NCBI GenBank assembly: GCA_017522105.1
Contig: JAFXAA010000006.1
Span: 1 to 64,000, forward strand
Origin: Bacteroidales bacterium
GTDB lineage: Bacteria; Bacteroidota; Bacteroidia; Bacteroidales; P3
Length of the DNA stretch: 64,000 nucleotides
Direction of reading: 5' to 3'
Part shown: positions 1 through 7,139 of the stretch, piece after piece
Position numbering within the stretch: the stretch's first letter is position 1
Layout of the letters: every line of letters begins with the position of its first letter
Translations under genes and position numbers: made by a program
The notes under the pieces: generated by a model
Database searches by the model: none
Seen by the model: the letters and a program-made list of their open reading frames with translations, nothing else
What the model was told of the DNA's origin: nothing

Positions 1-190
1 CCTCGGTGGAAGAAGTGCCGTCGCGGAGGCGACGGAACTACGCCCCTCGGTGGAAGAAGTGCCGTCGCGGAGGCGACGGAACTACGCCCCTCGGTGGAAG
101 AAGTGCCGTCGCGGAGGCGACGGAACTACGCCCCTCGGCGGAAGAACGGCCGTCGCGGGTCCATAGAGGGTCCGTCGGGGGGCGAAGCGG
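1..190. repeat. 11-nt phased repeat element, 44-nt higher-order unit
   Basis: Three copies of a 44-nt unit start at 1, 45 and 89, and a diverged fourth starts at 133. Each 44-mer is four 11-mers, and the anchor triplets (CCG, GCG, ACG, TGG) fall at 18, 29, 40, 51 and onward every 11 nt. Each unit holds a small hairpin, CCGTCGC paired with GCGACGG. The same units recur at 62921-62990. No spacers separate the copies, so this is not a CRISPR array. The element probably continues beyond the left edge. No gene is seen here. Confidence 0.85.
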
Positions 191-199
191 ACGGCATGG

Positions 200-330
200 C
201 GGCATGGAACCCCTACAGGGTTCATCGACAAGCGGTTGGCGACGACATTGGCTATTGACATGCAACGCCTACGGCGTTTCATCCACGCACCGGCGGCCCC
301 GCAAGGTGCGAACCCCAGCGGGGTTCCATG
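200..330. repeat. Dispersed short hairpin repeats (three copies)
   Basis: Three small hairpins with related flanks: GAACCC/GGGTTC (207-223), AACGCC/GGCGTT (264-278) and GAACCCC/GGGGTTC (310-326). The third is in the opposite orientation. All lie next to variants of ATGGAA or CTATTGACATG. The stem changes are paired, so structure is kept while sequence changes. Relatives lie at 63003-63155 and 37786-37802. The copy at 310-326 is just downstream of the stop codon at 360 and could end that leftward transcript. Confidence 0.7.
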
Positions 331-359
331 TCAATAGCATCCACGTGAAATACATATCC

Positions 360-1565
360 TCACCCCTCGCGGCGGCAGAGGAAGGCGCAGGGGCGCGTGC
401 CGACGGTGGCGGCGACGACGAAGAGGTCGCCGCCCTCTTTCAGCCCCAGCTGGCGCTGCAGGGCGGCGGCCTCGACGGGGTAGTTGCGGGTGACGACGTG
501 GGCACGGCCGTCGGGGATGGCCGCGGCCACGGCTTTGCGGCTGGGCTTGAGCTCCTGCAGCACACGGAAGGTGCGGCCGGGGAAGGCGTCGACAAGACGG
601 TCGGCGGTGTAGAGGTGTGTGTTGGGTGCCAGCTTCTGGAGGTCCATCCACTGGCAGATGAGGTTGAAGGCCCCCCCTTTCATGAGGGCGGCGTCGGGCT
701 CGTAGAGGTAGCTGCCCACAGCGGCGCAGAGGTACGCCCCGGCGGCGGCTTCCTCGCTGCGCGTGAAGCGGAGCGGAGAACGGAGAGCGGAGTGTGGAGA
801 GTGGGGAAGCATCGTGCAACGGATTACAGGCTCCGGGGGCGCCACGGCGTCGGCACCGCAGCACACGAAGAGCACCTCCTTGCACTCGCCCCGCACGGAG
901 ACGACGTGCACCGCGGCCACGGCGCCCAGCTGGCGGCAGGCGAGGTCGATGTCTATCATGGGCGACGCTTTGACCATCAGCCACCGGCAGTGCGAGCGCA
1001 GCAGTCCGAGGTGCTGGAGTATGTCGGGCTCGCAGTCCTCGAAGGCGGCCACCTTGCGGCCCGTGGCCGCGCGGCGGGCGGGGTCGACGAAGAGAGCGGA
1101 AAATGGAGAGTGGAGAGTGGAGAGCCACTGGAGGCTGTCGGCGCAATGCACACGGATGTTCTCCTGCCCGAGGGCCTTGCCGTTGTGCTCCATCATACGA
1201 CAGAGCTGCGGGTCGCGCTCCACATAGTGCACTTCGGCGGCCACGGCGGCGAAGGCGAGCGTGTCGACGCCCATGCCGCCTGTGAGGTCGGCGACGGTCT
1301 GAAGCGGGGCGCCGGCGGCGAGGAGAGCGGCCTTGTGGCGCGCCGTCTCCTCCGACGAGGCCTGCTCGCGGTTGAGGCGCGGCGGATAGAGGAAGTCGTC
1401 GCACGCCAGCAGCGAGGGCCATTTCTCGCGTGCCGTGCGGCGGCCTTCTATCTGCTGCACCGCAGCGGGCATGTCGACAGAAGGATACCGCGCGGCACTG
1501 AGCAGCAGCCGCGCGGTGTCCTCATGTTCATGAGTTGCGACGAAATCAATAAACTCCCTGTTCAT
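360..1565 (-). CDS. PG_1098-type SAM-dependent methyltransferase (THUMP-like domain)
   Basis: A 401-residue class I methyltransferase like the Bacteroidota PG_1098 family, which joins a Rossmann methyltransferase to a small ferredoxin-like/THUMP-like RNA-binding C-terminus. SAM motif I (VADLTGGMGVDTLAFA) is at residues 91-106 and a DPARR motif at 161-165, just after a low-complexity peptide LHSPFSA. The substrate is unknown; RNA is inferred from the THUMP-like part. Two blocks of 7-nt tandem repeats (777-804 and 1093-1126) are translated in frame, giving HSP-rich peptides around residues 150 and 257. The start overlaps the end of the upstream nucleotidyltransferase gene by 20 bp, suggesting cotranscription. 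Confidence 0.85.
   Translation of the reverse strand: MNREFIDFVATHEHEDTARLLLSAARYPSVDMPAAVQQIEGRRTAREKWPSLLACDDFLYPPRLNREQASSEETARHKAALLAAGAPLQTVADLTGGMGVDTLAFAAVAAEVHYVERDPQLCRMMEHNGKALGQENIRVHCADSLQWLSTLHSPFSALFVDPARRAATGRKVAAFEDCEPDILQHLGLLRSHCRWLMVKASPMIDIDLACRQLGAVAAVHVVSVRGECKEVLFVCCGADAVAPPEPVIRCTMLPHSPHSALRSPLRFTRSEEAAAGAYLCAAVGSYLYEPDAALMKGGAFNLICQWMDLQKLAPNTHLYTADRLVDAFPGRTFRVLQELKPSRKAVAAAIPDGRAHVVTRNYPVEAAALQRQLGLKEGGDLFVVAATVGTRPCAFLCRREG
777..804. repeat. In-gene heptanucleotide repeat
   Basis: Four tandem heptads of the form AGAGYGG (AGAACGG, AGAGCGG, AGTGTGG, AGAGTGG) inside the methyltransferase gene. They are read in frame near residue 257. The same heptad family occurs at 1093-1126, 5919-5974 and 61946-62001. 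Confidence 0.85.
1093..1126. repeat. In-gene heptanucleotide repeat
   Basis: About five tandem heptads (AGAGCGG, AAAATGG, AGAGTGG twice, AGAGCC) inside the methyltransferase gene. They encode LHSPFSA immediately before the DPARR motif. The reading frame is intact. Confidence 0.85.
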
Positions 1566-2436
1566 GCAGCTTCTTCAGGCGCTCGACGACCATGGGGCGG
1601 TCCTCCTTGTAGGTGACGCCGAACCACTGGGCCGTGGTCTTGAGGACGGTCATGGTGGCGGTGCCGTTGGCGATGAAGGTGTTGACGGCGAAGGGGATGT
1701 AGTACTCGCTCTTGAGCTCGCTGCCGTGCTCGCGGAGGAAGTCGACGAAGAGGGCCTCGCTCTTGGCGAAGTAGTCGGGCGTGAAGCCGAAGAGGTTCAT
1801 GCTCACGGTGGCGTCGGCGGGCAGGGGGTGCATGGAGCCGTCGGTGTCCTTGTACTCGATGCCGTTGGGCGTGCGGCCTATGGCGGTGCGCTCTGTCATG
1901 CCCACGAGGAGGCCGTTGGCGTCGGTCTGGCATACGCCGCGGCTGACGGTGCCGTTCTCCGAGAGGGTGTTCTCCAGACGGTAGCCCACCATGCAGTAGC
2001 TGCCCTCCTTGCCGTCGAGGGTGCGCAGGTGGTCGGCCATGACCTGGAAGGCGTCGCGGCCGTAGAAGTCGTCGGCGTTGATGATGGCGAAGGGCTCGTG
2101 GATGGAGTCCTTGGCCATGAGGATGGCGTGGTTGGTGCCCCAGGGCTTCTCGCGCCCTTCGGGGACGCAGAAGCCGGCGGGGAGCTTGTCGAGCTCCTGG
2201 TAGACGTATTCCACGGCAATCTTGTTGCCGTAGTGCTCGGCGTTGATGCGGGCCTTGAACTGGTCGGCGAAGGAGTGGCGGATGACGAAGACCACCTTGC
2301 CGAAGCCAGCGCGTATGGCGTCCATGACGCTGTAGTCGAGGATGATCTCACCGTTGGGGCCTACGCCGTCCATCTGCTTGAGGCCACCGTAGCGGCTGCC
2401 CATGCCGGCAGCCAGAACCAATAATGTAGGTTTCAT
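1546..2436 (-). CDS. Sugar nucleotidyltransferase-like protein
   Basis: A 296-residue cytosolic protein of the NTP-transferase (GT-A) superfamily, the fold of NDP-sugar pyrophosphorylases. The glycine-rich nucleotide motif (LAAGMGSRYGGLKQM) is at residues 8-22 and the metal-binding acidic motif NADDFYG at 120-126. The family makes activated sugars from a sugar phosphate and an NTP; the sugar used here cannot be read from sequence. It is the upstream gene of a leftward pair with the PG_1098-type methyltransferase. The 5' flank up to gldD is almost entirely heptanucleotide repeats, so its promoter is unclear. Confidence 0.85.
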   Translation of the reverse strand: MKPTLLVLAAGMGSRYGGLKQMDGVGPNGEIILDYSVMDAIRAGFGKVVFVIRHSFADQFKARINAEHYGNKIAVEYVYQELDKLPAGFCVPEGREKPWGTNHAILMAKDSIHEPFAIINADDFYGRDAFQVMADHLRTLDGKEGSYCMVGYRLENTLSENGTVSRGVCQTDANGLLVGMTERTAIGRTPNGIEYKDTDGSMHPLPADATVSMNLFGFTPDYFAKSEALFVDFLREHGSELKSEYYIPFAVNTFIANGTATMTVLKTTAQWFGVTYKEDRPMVVERLKKLHEQGVY

Positions 2437-2447
2437 ATTGCTAAATG

Positions 2448-2582
2448 TTAAGTTTTATGCTGTGAGCTGTAAGTGTTAAGTTTTATGCTGTGAGCTGTAA
2501 GTGTTAAGTTTTGAGCTGTGAGTGTTATGCTGCATGCCCCAATAACCTATAACCAATAACCAATAACCTATAACCATTAACT
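2448..2582. repeat. Intergenic heptanucleotide repeat array
   Basis: The gap between gldD and the nucleotidyltransferase gene is written almost wholly in 7-mers: TTAAGTT, TTATGCT, GTGAGCT and GTAAGTG repeat in that order, then AATAACC/TATAACC units. There are about 19 heptads with one 2-nt slip at 2539-2540. The last unit runs into the gldD stop codon at 2581. There is no coding potential. Confidence 0.9.
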
Positions 2583-3240
2583 ACCTCCACCGCAGGGTCT
2601 CCACGAGGTGCTCGATGTCCTCCTGTATGTAGTTGAGCACCGGGGCGAGTGAGTCGTTGTTGGGGCTGCGGTTGAGGAAGAGGGCGCCGCGGAGGAAGTG
2701 GCGCGTGCTGTCAGTGGCGTAGAACTGGCAGGTGGAGGCCACCTTGTCGCCGCGCAGGTGGAAGACGGTGGCATAGACGTGGTTGTCCGGGTCGCTGTAG
2801 GCCTGCTCCTCCACGCCCGAGGCCATCTGGTAGTGCTTCTCCAGCAGGCGCGACGAGGTGTCGGTCTGGCCGCGCAAATCGCCGGGGCCGTCGAGGCGCT
2901 TGTAGGTGAGGTACACCACGCCACCCCATTGCGGGTACATCAGGTCCACCCACCGCTCCCCCTTGGGGGCATCCTTCTCCGTCCACTCGATGCACTTGTT
3001 GGCCTCGAAGATGAAGGGGAAGGTCTTGGTGTAGCCCTTGAGGACGATGGAGGTGTCGCCGTCGGGCCAAAATATCGTGTCGCCGGGATTGGTGCGCATG
3101 GTGTCAAGCAGGAAGTACTCGTGCTCCGGCATGTCGATGCGCAGGTAGGCCTGCGGCTTGGGGGTGTAGTCGCCGCCACCGCAGCCCGCGAGGAGCAGCG
3201 CCGCAACGGCGAACACGATTAGTATATTGTTGTGTTTCAT
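2581..3240 (-). CDS. gldD: Gliding motility lipoprotein GldD
   Basis: A 219-residue lipoprotein. A hydrophobic N-terminus ends in lipobox LLAGC with the lipidated Cys at residue 20. The family-typical features are an AYLRIDMPE-like start of the mature domain, VYLTYKRL in the middle, and the C-terminal block FYATDSTRHFLRGALF then NRSPNNDSLAPVL. GldD is needed for gliding motility in flavobacteria and is widespread in Bacteroidota with T9SS; its exact role is unknown. T9SS-type cargo at 33221, 42519 and 55067 fits this context. Its start faces the divergent short gene at 3294. Confidence 0.93.
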   Translation of the reverse strand: MKHNNILIVFAVAALLLAGCGGGDYTPKPQAYLRIDMPEHEYFLLDTMRTNPGDTIFWPDGDTSIVLKGYTKTFPFIFEANKCIEWTEKDAPKGERWVDLMYPQWGGVVYLTYKRLDGPGDLRGQTDTSSRLLEKHYQMASGVEEQAYSDPDNHVYATVFHLRGDKVASTCQFYATDSTRHFLRGALFLNRSPNNDSLAPVLNYIQEDIEHLVETLRWR

Positions 3241-3245
3241 ATCAG

Positions 3246-3280
3246 TTCATCATTCATCATTCACCATTCATCATTTATTC
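3246..3280. repeat. Heptanucleotide repeat abutting a -7 box
   Basis: Five heptads (TTCATCA twice, TTCACCA, TTCATCA, TTTATTC) fill the gap between the divergent starts of gldD and the gene at 3294. They end one base before the -7 box TATCTTTG. The -33 region of that promoter therefore lies in repeat DNA. Confidence 0.85.
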
Positions 3281-3281
3281 G

Positions 3282-3289
3282 TATCTTTG
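3282..3289 (+). promoter_or_regulatory. Bacteroidota -7 promoter box, leaderless start
   Basis: TATCTTTG fits the TAnnTTTG consensus of the Bacteroidota primary sigma factor. The GTG start codon at 3294 lies only 4 nt beyond the box, where transcription should begin, so the mRNA would have essentially no 5' leader. No clear -33 TTG is visible. Confidence 0.7.
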
Positions 3290-3293
3290 CGGC

Positions 3294-3638
3294 GTGAACC
3301 GCATCAGTCATTTCCTCCGCGCGAAGACGGCGTACAACCTGCACTCGCCTTTCGTCTACCGCCTATACACCGAGGCGCTCTTCTCGCGCTGCCCTGGTCG
3401 CGGCCGCTGCGCCGCCGATGTCGTCTGGCGCCTGGAGGAGTATTACGGCCTCCCCCACTCCGGCAGCACCACGCTGCACACCCCCGACGGCGTCTTCCTT
3501 GTCGTCGCCGACACCCGCAGTCCCGAATGGCAGGCCCTCGTTGCCAGCCCTGACTGGCAGGTCACCCTGGACCTGTACAGCTGCGGCGTGGCCGTACAGA
3601 GCCATCACCTCAGCAAGCAGCACTTCCTGCTGCGTTAG
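3294..3638 (+). CDS. Short, apparently internally deleted SAM methyltransferase-like protein
   Basis: A 114-residue protein with a GTG start. Residues 1-30 (AKTAYNLHSPFVYRLYTEAL) look like the N-terminus of the roughly 250-residue Bacteroidota class I methyltransferases that begin with a KA..HSPFVY signature. The last 45 residues (VTLDLYSCGVAV then KQHFLLR) look like the extreme C-terminus of the same family. The SAM-binding Rossmann core between them, including the glycine-rich motif, is missing, so no catalysis is expected. The frame is open, codon use is normal and a promoter is present, so it may be a maintained mini-protein rather than a decaying pseudogene. It overlaps convergent pcm by 4 bp. 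Confidence 0.6.
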   Translation: MNRISHFLRAKTAYNLHSPFVYRLYTEALFSRCPGRGRCAADVVWRLEEYYGLPHSGSTTLHTPDGVFLVVADTRSPEWQALVASPDWQVTLDLYSCGVAVQSHHLSKQHFLLR

Positions 3639-4294
3639 CGCATCTGCCGCCCGTCGAGCATAGGCACGAAGCTGTAGGTGCCGAACTTCTCCACGAGCCA
3701 CTGCTCTCTTGCCTCGCCCTGCTTGGTGATGCGCAGCATCTCCTGCTCGCCCTCGCCGAGGGGTATCACCATGATGCCGCCCACCTTGAGCTGCGCCATG
3801 AGCGATGGCGGCACCTCGGGGGCGCCGCAGGTGACGATGATGCGGTCGTAGGGACCGTAGTTGACCTCCTGCAGCCCCTTGTAGCCGTCGCCGAGGAAGC
3901 ACTTGGCGCGGTAGCGCAAGTCGGCCAGCAGGCGACGCGTGTGGTCGAAGAGGCCTTTCTGGCGCTCCACGCTGAACACCTTGGCGCCCATGCGGCAGAG
4001 CACGGCGGTCTGGTAGCCGCTGCCGGTGCCTATCTCCAGCACCTTCATGCCGGGCTGCACGGCCAGCAACTGGCTCTGCATGGCCACGGTGGAGGGGTGC
4101 GAGATGGTCTGTTCGCAGCCTATCTTGAGGGCTCGGTCCTCGTAGGCGTAGGCGTCGAGGGCACTGTCGATGAACCAGTGGCGCGGCACGTCGGCCATAG
4201 CCTGCAGCACAGCCTCGTCGCTAATGCCCTTACGGCGCAGCCCTTCCACCATCTGCTGGCGTAGCCCCTTGTGCTTATAAGTGTCCTGCATCAT
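3635..4294 (-). CDS. pcm: Protein-L-isoaspartate O-methyltransferase
   Basis: A 219-residue cytosolic repair enzyme that methylates L-isoaspartyl residues in aged proteins using SAM. The family signature QTISHPSTVAMQ is at residues 62-73 and SAM motif I (VLEIGTGSGYQTAVL) at 84-98. Length is normal for the family. The start overlaps the thiL stop by 4 bp (ATGA), so the two are translationally coupled in a leftward operon that begins with the sigma factor gene at 6726. Confidence 0.94.
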   Translation of the reverse strand: MMQDTYKHKGLRQQMVEGLRRKGISDEAVLQAMADVPRHWFIDSALDAYAYEDRALKIGCEQTISHPSTVAMQSQLLAVQPGMKVLEIGTGSGYQTAVLCRMGAKVFSVERQKGLFDHTRRLLADLRYRAKCFLGDGYKGLQEVNYGPYDRIIVTCGAPEVPPSLMAQLKVGGIMVIPLGEGEQEMLRITKQGEAREQWLVEKFGTYSFVPMLDGRQMR

Positions 4295-5352
4295 TCTTCA
4301 ATGCCTTGGAAGGCCTGTGCGCGGAGGGTGATGGTGGTGTTCTGCGGCGTCACCATGACGGCGGGCATGCCCTGTTCGGTGATGTGGCCTATGATGTGTA
4401 TCTCCTGCAGGTCTTTTATCTTGTCGTAGTCCTTCTGGCTCACGGTGAAGAGGAGCTCGTAGTCCTCGCCGCCGTTGAGGGCGCAGCTGACGGGCAGCAT
4501 GTTCTTGCTCATCTCGGAGCACACACGCGAAGTCTGGTAGTCGATGGGCAGGTGCTCCTCGTACACCTCGCAGCCGCAGCGCGAAGCGCGGCAGATGTGC
4601 AGCACGCTGTCGGCAAGGCCTTTGCTGATGTCGGTCATCGAGGTGGGCACCACGCCCTTGCTGCGCAGCAGCTTCACGATGTCCATACGGGGCTCGGGCT
4701 TGAGGAAACGCTCAAGGACATAGTCGTAGCCGTCGAGGTCGGGCTGGAACTTGGGGTTGGCCTGGTAGGTGACCTTCTCGCGTTCAAGGATGAGGAGGCC
4801 CGCATAGGCGCTGCCGAGGTCGCCGCTGCAGCAGACGAGGTCGTGCAGCGAGGCGCCGCGGCGATAGGTGACGGCGGCGTCGCCGACCTCGCCCACGGCG
4901 GTGACGGTGAGCATCATGCCGGCGCGCGAGGTGCCGGTCTCGCCGCCCACAAGGTCGACGTCGTAGCGCTCGCAGCAGAGACGCACGCCGGCGTAGAGCT
5001 CGTCCATGGCCTCGACAGAGTAGCGGTTGCTGACGGCCACGCTCACCAGTACCTGGCGCGGGGTGCCATTCATGGCGGCTATATTGCTCAGCGCTACGGC
5101 CACAGCCTTATAGCCGAGGTGCTTGAGGGGTGTGTACATCATGTCGAAGTTCACGCCCTCAACAAGGGTCTGGGTGTTGACGAGCGTGAGACGCCCGTCG
5201 GCGGCGCGCATCACGGCGCAGTCGTCGCCGATGCCCTGCACGGTGGAGGCATTGCGAGGCTCCATGTCGGCGGTGAGACGCTCGATGAGGGGCACCTTGC
5301 CCATGTGGCTTATCTCGGTGCGGCCCTCCTGGTATTCCAATTGGTCTTGCAT
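4291..5352 (-). CDS. thiL: Thiamine-monophosphate kinase
   Basis: A 353-residue enzyme that phosphorylates thiamine monophosphate to the cofactor thiamine diphosphate. It is a PurM-like ATPase: GIGDDCAVM (near residue 41) is the ThiL N-terminal signature, with NIAAMNGTP, VGGETGTSR and a late NGGEDYELLF motif that completes the ATP/Mg site. No other thiamine gene is nearby. It lies 2 nt downstream of the TrmH-family gene and overlaps pcm by 4 bp. Confidence 0.94.
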   Translation of the reverse strand: MQDQLEYQEGRTEISHMGKVPLIERLTADMEPRNASTVQGIGDDCAVMRAADGRLTLVNTQTLVEGVNFDMMYTPLKHLGYKAVAVALSNIAAMNGTPRQVLVSVAVSNRYSVEAMDELYAGVRLCCERYDVDLVGGETGTSRAGMMLTVTAVGEVGDAAVTYRRGASLHDLVCCSGDLGSAYAGLLILEREKVTYQANPKFQPDLDGYDYVLERFLKPEPRMDIVKLLRSKGVVPTSMTDISKGLADSVLHICRASRCGCEVYEEHLPIDYQTSRVCSEMSKNMLPVSCALNGGEDYELLFTVSQKDYDKIKDLQEIHIIGHITEQGMPAVMVTPQNTTITLRAQAFQGIEE

Positions 5353-5354
5353 AA

Positions 5355-6128
5355 TTATCCTATCAATCTGTCTATCAAAATGGCCGCCGCCACCGAGGCG
5401 TTGAGGCTCTCGGCGGTGCCGCCAAGGTTGGGAATCAGCACAGGGTGCGTCACCTGCGCCATGGCTTCAGGGCCGATGCCGCGGCCTTCGTTGCCGATGA
5501 GGAGCACCTTGGGCGAACGGGCTAAAGCGTCAATGCGCGAGCGCGTGAGAGACTCTCCCTGCAGGGAGGCGCCGATGACGGGCATGCCGCTGGCGGCGAG
5601 CCACTGCGGCAGGTCCACATAGTCCATGCGCGTGCGAAACACCGCCCCCATGGAGGCCTGCACCACCTTGGGGTTGTAGCAACTCACAGTGTCGCGGCTG
5701 CAGACGATATGGCGCACACCGTACCAGTCGGCGGTGCGCATCATGGTGCCGAGGTTGCCGGGATCCTGAATGCAGTCGAGCGCCAAGGTGAGCCCACTGC
5801 CACCAGCAGGCGGCTGGCAGGCGGCAGGGCGCTCCACAAGCATCCACACCTGGTTGGGGGTTTTCATGTTCGAGAGGCGCTCCAGCTCGGCTTGCGTCAC
5901 CTCGTAGAACTCCGCGCCCTCCACTCTCCACTTTCCGCTCTCCACTTTCCGCTCTCCGCTCTCCGCTCTCCACTCTGCCGTGGCGCACACCACACGCACG
6001 GCGAAGCCGGACGCCAGCGCCTCGGCGGCCAGCCGAGGCCCCTCGACAACAAAGACCGCCTCCTCGTCGCAGCGGCGCTGCTGTCGGTAGGCGGCCAGTT
6101 CTTTAAGTCTGTTCCTGCTAATCACCAA
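5355..6128 (-). CDS. TrmH/SpoU-family RNA 2'-O-ribose methyltransferase
   Basis: A 257-residue SPOUT methyltransferase expected to methylate a ribose 2'-OH in rRNA or tRNA. The three SpoU motifs are present: GNLGTMMRTADWYG, IGNEGRGI, and the C-terminal IPNLGGTAESLNAS knot motif. An N-terminal substrate-binding domain (residues 1-100) precedes the knot and carries a translated heptanucleotide repeat (5919-5974) near residues 50-70, read as RVESGE-like heptapeptides. The target nucleotide cannot be assigned. It sits 4 nt from the sigma factor gene and 2 nt from thiL, in one operon. Confidence 0.9.
   Translation of the reverse strand: MVISRNRLKELAAYRQQRRCDEEAVFVVEGPRLAAEALASGFAVRVVCATAEWRAESGERKVESGKWRVEGAEFYEVTQAELERLSNMKTPNQVWMLVERPAACQPPAGGSGLTLALDCIQDPGNLGTMMRTADWYGVRHIVCSRDTVSCYNPKVVQASMGAVFRTRMDYVDLPQWLAASGMPVIGASLQGESLTRSRIDALARSPKVLLIGNEGRGIGPEAMAQVTHPVLIPNLGGTAESLNASVAAAILIDRLIG
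5919..5974. repeat. In-gene heptanucleotide repeat (8 units)
   Basis: Eight tandem heptads alternating CTCCACT, TTCCGCT and CTCCGCT inside the TrmH-family gene. They are translated in frame on the minus strand as a peptide with 7-residue period ([14 protein letters not shown]). An array of the same length and near-identical units lies in the beta-galactosidase gene at 61946-62001. Confidence 0.92.
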
Positions 6129-6132
6129 TCAC

Positions 6133-6726
6133 CTATAGCTCAATGTACATGTTATGCTCCTGTGCCAGACGGCGCAGGTTGATGATGGCGTAGCGCATGC
6201 GCCCGAGGGCGGTGTTGATGCTCACACCGGTGCGCGCGGCTATGTCCTTGAAGTCACACTTGCCGTAGTGCCGCAGGATGACCACACGGCGCTGCTCCGG
6301 CGGCAACATCTTGACGAGCTTGCGGATGTTCTGGCCAGTCTGCTTGCGCATGATGGCATGCTCGGCGTTATCGTCCGGGAACTTAAGATTGTCCAGCACG
6401 TCGCTGTCAGGACGGTTGGGCACCAAAGGCATCTTGTTGTTGCGGCGGAAATAATCGACAATCAGGTTGTGCGCAATGCGCATCACCCAGTGCACGAACT
6501 TGTTCTCGTCCTTGTAGAGGCCGCTCTTGATGGTGAGCACCACCTTGTAGAAGGTGTCCTGGAAGATATCGTCGGCCGTTTCCTTGTCCTTGACGACGGA
6601 AAAGATGTAGCCGTAGACCTTGGCCTGGTAGCGCTCCAGCAGGGCGTCGAAGCAGGCGGTGTCGCCTTCCTGATAACGGGTAATCAGTTCGTTGTCTGTC
6701 AGTTGTCTGATTTTGACGTCTGTCAT
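6133..6726 (-). CDS. Sigma-70 family RNA polymerase sigma factor (ECF-like)
   Basis: A 197-residue two-domain sigma factor. Region 2 (about residues 20-95) includes DIFQDTFYKVV and an aromatic/basic DNA-melting stretch (HWVMRIAHNLIVDYFRR). Region 4 (about 135-190) has LPPEQRRVVILRHYG followed by a helix-turn-helix (DIAARTGVSINTALGRMR). No anti-sigma factor gene is adjacent, so it is not in the usual sigma/anti-sigma pair. It is the first gene of the operon with TrmH, thiL and pcm. Target promoters are unknown. Confidence 0.93.
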   Translation of the reverse strand: MTDVKIRQLTDNELITRYQEGDTACFDALLERYQAKVYGYIFSVVKDKETADDIFQDTFYKVVLTIKSGLYKDENKFVHWVMRIAHNLIVDYFRRNNKMPLVPNRPDSDVLDNLKFPDDNAEHAIMRKQTGQNIRKLVKMLPPEQRRVVILRHYGKCDFKDIAARTGVSINTALGRMRYAIINLRRLAQEHNMYIEL

Positions 6727-6804
6727 GTCCTTTGCATTTTAAGGATTAAAACTGATAGTTTTTCCCTCGATAGTTTCCGTTTTGGTTTTACTACAATTCG
6801 GGTG

Positions 6805-6812
6805 CAAAAATA
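6805..6812 (-). promoter_or_regulatory. -7 box for the sigma factor operon
   Basis: On the minus strand the sequence reads TATTTTTG, a match to TAnnTTTG, about 79 nt upstream of the sigma factor start codon. The flanking DNA is strongly AT-rich (6800-6865). No convincing -33 box is seen. Confidence 0.55.
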
Positions 6813-6920
6813 CACATTTTTTTTAATATGGAAATAAAATGTGTGTTTTTTTTGTGAAATAGGTACGCCGAAAGGCGAAAAACTTGCCGCCGCCACCCCG
6901 GCTCCGCAACGCAGCGCCGA

Positions 6921-7025
6921 CGGCTGTTTAACGGTTGTTCTACGGTTGTTTAACGGTCAAAACCGTAGAACAACCGTTAAACAACCGTAGAACAACCGTA
7001 GAACAGCCGTAGAGACTCCGTAGAG
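6921..7025. repeat. 11-nt phased opposed-arm element (ACGGTTGTTCT/TTTA type)
   Basis: CGG triplets at 6921, 6932, 6943 and 6954 form the left arm. CCG triplets at 6963, 6974, 6985, 6996, 7007 and 7018 form the right arm, all exactly 11 nt apart. Left units are ACGGTTGTTCT and ACGGTTGTTTA; right units are their complements, so the arms can pair with a few mismatches. It lies between the divergent sigma factor and thyA starts, so it is not positioned as a terminator. The rest of 6727-7139 holds no gene. Confidence 0.9.
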
Positions 7026-7139
7026 GCAAGGGGGGAGAAGCAGCCAGGATTTAACACAATTTAACACCGCCATGGAACTGCTATTTTTTTATATTCCCAC
7101 ACAACATTTTGCCGTTTCCGTCGTTATAGAAGGACGGTT

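Noticed and set aside
1..150. Possible CRISPR array (44-nt repeats)
   Set aside because: The units are contiguous without spacers, show internal 11-nt phase, and no cas gene is nearby.
6..1616. 536-codon forward open frame at the left end
   Set aside because: It runs through repeat DNA and antisense to the methyltransferase gene, with no recognisable domain.
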